Shown one piece after another: positions 61,127-64,000 of a stretch of 64,000 bases of DNA; the stretch's first letter is position 1; each line of letters opens with the position of its first letter. The notes beneath the pieces were generated by a model. The model had not been told where the DNA came from and ran no database searches. It saw only the letters and a list, made by a program, of their open reading frames with translations. This DNA is from Anaerolineae bacterium. Its GTDB lineage: Bacteria > Chloroflexota > Anaerolineae > Promineifilales > Promineifilaceae. A program made the translations under genes and the position numbers. The DNA is taken from positions 124,001 through 188,000 of the forward strand of contig JAHDWJ010000009.1 of the NCBI GenBank assembly GCA_023384415.1, read 5' to 3'.

Positions 61127-62734
61127 CTACTGGGGGTAGACCAGGGTGTAATGGAAGTTGGCGGGGATGGTGGCGAAGGTTTGGCTAAGACCATCGGGCC
61201 AGGTGACGGTGACGGTGGCTTGTAGGGCACGGCCGAGGCCAAAGTAAAGGGTAAGGGCGTTGCCGGCCCCCAGGCTGGAGCCGCTGTGAACTTCTTGCAT
61301 TTGGGTACGGCCATCGGGCGTGGTAACGGTGACTCTTGTGCCGATAGCGTCCCGGTTGATGGGACCGCCGCCAACGAGATCGAAGACCATGCGATGATGG
61401 CCGCTGCTGCCCCCCAGGTTACGGTATAGTTGATACCCCTGGTTGTAGCTGCCTACTACCAGGTCTACCCAGCCATCCCGATCATAATCCCCATAAGCGA
61501 CGCCTAAGTTGCTGCGGCCGCCATCAAACCCCACATCCAACAGCTCGGTAAAAGTGCCATCCCCGTTGTTGCGTAGAAAGGCATCACGGGGGGGGGTGCC
61601 TGGGGCACGGTCGGAGACAGCCAGATAGAGGTCGAGCCAGCCATCGTTATCATAATCGAAGAAGACAGCCCCCCACCCTATGACATCTGCGCTTAACGCT
61701 ACCCCCGCGGCCGCGGCCACATTGGTAAAGGTGCCATCGCCCAAATTTTGCAGCAGGGCCATGGGGCCAGCATTAGAGAAGAAGAAATCTATGAACCCAT
61801 TGTTGTTGTAATCGGCGGCCGCTAACCCCATGCCCATCACCCGGGTATTGCTGCCTGAATCCGCCGAGACATCGGTGAAGCACCAACCGTTACAGCCGGG
61901 GCCATCGTTGCGCCACAGGGCGTTGCCAACCGGGTTGATAAACTCATCATTGACCAGGTAAATATCCAGGTCGCCATCATTGTCATAATCAATGAAGCTG
62001 ACGGCAAAACCGGCGCCCAAAATTTTGCTGCTCAAGCTGCCGCTGATGTCAGTGAAGGTGCCGTCGCCGTTGTTCAGGTAAAGGCGATCCCGGTCACCAG
62101 CTTGGGGGCGGCCGCACAAAGGATAACAGGCCCAGTTGGCCACATACAGGTCGAGGAAGCCATCGTTGTTGACATCCCCCCAGGCGGCTGATTTGCCATG
62201 CCCGGTATCATCAACGCCCGCGGCCGCGGTCACCTCAGTAAACCCTTTGCCCCCATCGTTGCGATACAGTACATTGGCCCCCCAGTTGAGAACATACAGA
62301 TCAGGCCAGCCATCATCGTTGTAATCGGCAAAGAGGACGCCGCTGCTCATGGCTTCAGATAGGCTGACCATGGCTGAGAACTCCGAGATGGAGAAGGTGC
62401 CATCCTGGTTGTTATGGAACAGGGTGTTGGGGCCGGCGCTGTCGGTGATGTACAGGTCAAGCCAGCCATCCCGGTCATAATCTCCCCACGCCTGACCGAT
62501 TAACTTCTCGGTGCCCTGGTGGGGGGGCGCGGCCGCAAGGCCAGCCTGTTCGGTAACATTAAAAAAGAGCCGGGTGGTGTCTGGGAATGGGGGTAGGGGT
62601 AGGGGCTGGGCGGTGGCGAGTAGGGCTAGAGAGGCGTCATTGGGCTGCGGCCGCGATTCCTCTGCGGCCGCGCACCCTACCAATAACAATAGAAGAACCA
62701 GCTTTACAAAATGACGCATTACCATACCATCCAC
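61127..62734 (-). CDS. CRTAC1-type FG-GAP/VCBS repeat lipoprotein with ASPIC/UnbV domain
   Basis: 535 residues; ATG codons at 62734, 62725 and 62719 are possible, the last directly before the signal (RHFVKLVLLLLLVGC, lipobox Cys). The body is a beta-propeller of six to seven repeats, each with a calcium-loop-like string such as DYDRDGWLDLYITD, DYNDDGWPDLYVLN, DVNNDGFLDLYVAN and DYDNDGDLDIYLVN. The C-terminus (IGTRVTVTTPDGRTQMQEV, SSLGAGNALTLYFGLG) is the ASPIC/UnbV domain. CRTAC1-like proteins are surface or secreted; the role of this one in the alpha-glucan cluster is unknown, glycan contact being the simplest guess. Confidence 0.9.
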   Translation of the reverse strand: MDGMVMRHFVKLVLLLLLVGCAAAEESRPQPNDASLALLATAQPLPLPPFPDTTRLFFNVTEQAGLAAAPPHQGTEKLIGQAWGDYDRDGWLDLYITDSAGPNTLFHNNQDGTFSISEFSAMVSLSEAMSSGVLFADYNDDGWPDLYVLNWGANVLYRNDGGKGFTEVTAAAGVDDTGHGKSAAWGDVNNDGFLDLYVANWACYPLCGRPQAGDRDRLYLNNGDGTFTDISGSLSSKILGAGFAVSFIDYDNDGDLDIYLVNDEFINPVGNALWRNDGPGCNGWCFTDVSADSGSNTRVMGMGLAAADYNNNGFIDFFFSNAGPMALLQNLGDGTFTNVAAAAGVALSADVIGWGAVFFDYDNDGWLDLYLAVSDRAPGTPPRDAFLRNNGDGTFTELLDVGFDGGRSNLGVAYGDYDRDGWVDLVVGSYNQGYQLYRNLGGSSGHHRMVFDLVGGGPINRDAIGTRVTVTTPDGRTQMQEVHSGSSLGAGNALTLYFGLGRALQATVTVTWPDGLSQTFATIPANFHYTLVYPQ

Positions 62735-62790
62735 GATTTACGATTTTAGATTTTTGCGTTCTTTGCGTTCTTTGCGTCTTCGCGGTGAAA
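62735..62790. repeat. Heptad and nonamer words between malG and the CRTAC1 gene
   Basis: GATTTAC/GATTTTA/GATTTTT heptads (62738-62755) are followed by TTTGCGTTC nonamers and GTCTTCGCGGTGAAA, the end of the ACCGCAAAG family. The CRTAC1 start codon lies directly next to it, as in other leaders. Confidence 0.6.
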
Positions 62791-63708
62791 CTATCCTTTC
62801 ACTGAACCCTGGGTCAGCCCACCCACAATCTTATCTTGCAGGGCCAGGTAAACAATCATAATCGGCAAGGCGGCAATGAGCGCACCGGCTGTAAACTGCC
62901 CCCATCGCTGCGAAAATTGCCCCGACGTAAAGATTTGCAGCCCAACCATGACCGTGTATTGCTCCGTACTTTTCAGCAAAACACGGGCTAAAATAAAATC
63001 CCCATACGTACCAATAAAGGAGAGAATCCCAATCACAATCAGGATGGGACGCATGAGAGGCAAAAGGAGCAGGGTAAAAATCTGCCAATGGGTAGCCCCA
63101 TCCACCATCGCCGACTCATCAATCTCCCGAGGAATGGTGTCAAAGAACCCTTTCATCAGCCAGATGTTGACCCCCATGGCCCCACCCAGATAAACCATGA
63201 TGAGACCGGCATGGGAATTTAGCCCCAGGCGGGGAATCACATCCCCTATCTGGGAAATCATCAAGAAAACAGCCACAATGGCCAATAAGGTGGGGAAGAC
63301 CTGAATCAGCAAAATCGCCTTGAGGAGATTAACCCGCCCAGTGAAGCGAAATCGGGAAAAGGCATAAGCGGCCAGGGTCGTAATGGAGAGTGAGAGTAGG
63401 GTGGTAATACCAGAAATTTTGATCGAATTCCCCACCCATTTAAGATAAGGAAATACTGGGCTTGAAAGCAGCTCCCGGTAATTATCTAAGCCGGCATTAC
63501 GGGGAATAAGCCGCTGCGTAGCCAGGGTGTCGGCTGGGTTGAAGGAGGCGGAAACGATCCAGATGACCGGAAATACGGCAAAGAACATCAAGAACAAGGC
63601 AATAATCCAGCGGATAATGATGGACAGCCGTTTCTGTTGGCTTTGGGAGCGGCGAATATTGCGTAACGCCCGGAAGCCGGTCTCTTTAGGGGGTATAAAA
63701 TTAGACAT
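62791..63708 (-). CDS. Maltose/maltodextrin-type ABC permease (MalG-like)
   Basis: A 305-residue inner-membrane permease. Six helices begin at about residue 33 (IALFLMFFAVFPVIWIVSASF). The EAA loop reads IDESAMVDGATHWQIFTLLLLPLMRP, and the ASF-NP segment after TM1 and the final QGSVKG tail are typical of MalG. It pairs with the MalF-like protein, whose gene overlaps it by 8 bp. ATPase and binding-protein genes are not in the window. Confidence 0.93.
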   Translation of the reverse strand: MSNFIPPKETGFRALRNIRRSQSQQKRLSIIIRWIIALFLMFFAVFPVIWIVSASFNPADTLATQRLIPRNAGLDNYRELLSSPVFPYLKWVGNSIKISGITTLLSLSITTLAAYAFSRFRFTGRVNLLKAILLIQVFPTLLAIVAVFLMISQIGDVIPRLGLNSHAGLIMVYLGGAMGVNIWLMKGFFDTIPREIDESAMVDGATHWQIFTLLLLPLMRPILIVIGILSFIGTYGDFILARVLLKSTEQYTVMVGLQIFTSGQFSQRWGQFTAGALIAALPIMIVYLALQDKIVGGLTQGSVKG

Positions 63709-64000
63709 TTTCGCTGACCTCCTCCCACATCTTGGTAAAACGGAACTGGAACAGGGTGATGGTGGCTACGATGAAGAAGATGAGTATGGTGACTGCCGAA
63801 GCCAGACCGTAATCAAAGCCGCGGCCGCCGGCAAAAGCCAGGTTATACACATAGCTGATCAAAATATCGGTATGACCAGCTCGTGTTGTCGCCCCGGCAA
63901 TGGGAGGGCCACCCTGGATGAACAGAAAGATGAGGTTGAAATTGTTAAAATTAAAGGTAAACGAGGCTACCAACAACGGGCCAACAGCCACCAGCAGCAG
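63701..64000 (-). CDS. MalF-like ABC permease, C-terminal 99 residues (5' end outside the window)
   Basis: The gene enters from the right edge in frame and ends at 63701. The visible part has LLVASFTFNFNNFNLIFLFIQGGPP, LISYVYNLAFAG and a last helix SAVTILIFFIVATITLFQFRF, which match the end of MalF-type permeases (FNNFN and GGP are typical). It heterodimerises with the MalG-like protein. The 8-bp overlap of the two genes fits translational coupling. Confidence 0.9.
   Translation of the reverse strand: MLLVAVGPLLVASFTFNFNNFNLIFLFIQGGPPIAGATTRAGHTDILISYVYNLAFAGGRGFDYGLASAVTILIFFIVATITLFQFRFTKMWEEVSENV

Overview
The window looks like chromosomal DNA of an uncultured-type Chloroflexota (Anaerolineae/Caldilineae-like). 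This is inferred from several things together: Cys-motif/SH3b and NBR1-Ig-like surface proteins with Pro/Thr-rich linkers, substrate-binding lipoproteins with Val/Thr/Glu-rich stalks, several families of short 'word' repeats between genes, and a moderately high G+C content (about 55-57 % by eye). No rRNA, tRNA, CRISPR array or phage was recognised. The only transposon trace is a decayed IS630-type fragment.

Layout. 0-10.7 kb: a partial deoxynucleoside kinase, then housekeeping and surface genes (VTT membrane protein, M32 carboxypeptidase, large membrane-anchored alpha/beta hydrolase, NBR1-Ig lipoprotein, YccF, SH3b protein, TviB/WbpO-type nucleotide-sugar dehydrogenase, LON-domain protein, VOC protein). 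11-13.3 kb: an orphan AbiEii-type nucleotidyltransferase with a WYL-like tail and a secreted protein of unknown role. 13.7-17.8 kb: a very large cell-surface pullulanase. 18.3-35.6 kb: the centrepiece, a secondary-lipid/polyketide locus with acyl-CoA dehydrogenase, a 2,852-residue iterative synthase (KS-AT-KS-ACPx3-KR-DH), a Sfp-type phosphopantetheinyl transferase, a putative membrane metallopeptidase, a ZIP transporter and the three parts of an acyl-CoA carboxylase. 35.7-38.6 kb: a small protein, aconitase X large subunit and a PQQ-type sugar dehydrogenase. 38.7-43.7 kb: membrane protein, a tightly coupled mscL / DinB-ankyrin / histidine kinase / response regulator operon, and a second response regulator. 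43.8-48.5 kb: OsmC, HigBA toxin-antitoxin, Hsp20, and an alpha/beta-hydrolase/acyl-CoA synthetase fusion. 49.5-57.1 kb: a peptide/oligosaccharide ABC transporter with a permuted-looking binding protein. 57.5-64 kb: two GH13 enzymes, a CRTAC1-type FG-GAP lipoprotein and malFG-type permeases.

How the genes fit together. The carboxylase can supply malonyl- or methylmalonyl-type extender units, the megasynthase builds a chain, and the transferase would activate the carriers. However, all three carrier domains have Thr where the phosphopantetheine-bearing Ser is expected. The pullulanase, the two GH13 enzymes and the malFG permeases form an alpha-glucan use system.

Two genome-scale patterns stand out. 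First, the octamer GCGGCCGC occurs about 109 times (2-3 expected), like the HIP1 palindrome of cyanobacteria, but is nearly absent from the 48.6-58.1 kb transporter segment. Second, period-7/8 word repeats resembling cyanobacterial STRRs sit directly before ribosome-binding sites and also inside the coding sequence of the megasynthase, where they form its inter-domain linkers. All counts were made by eye.
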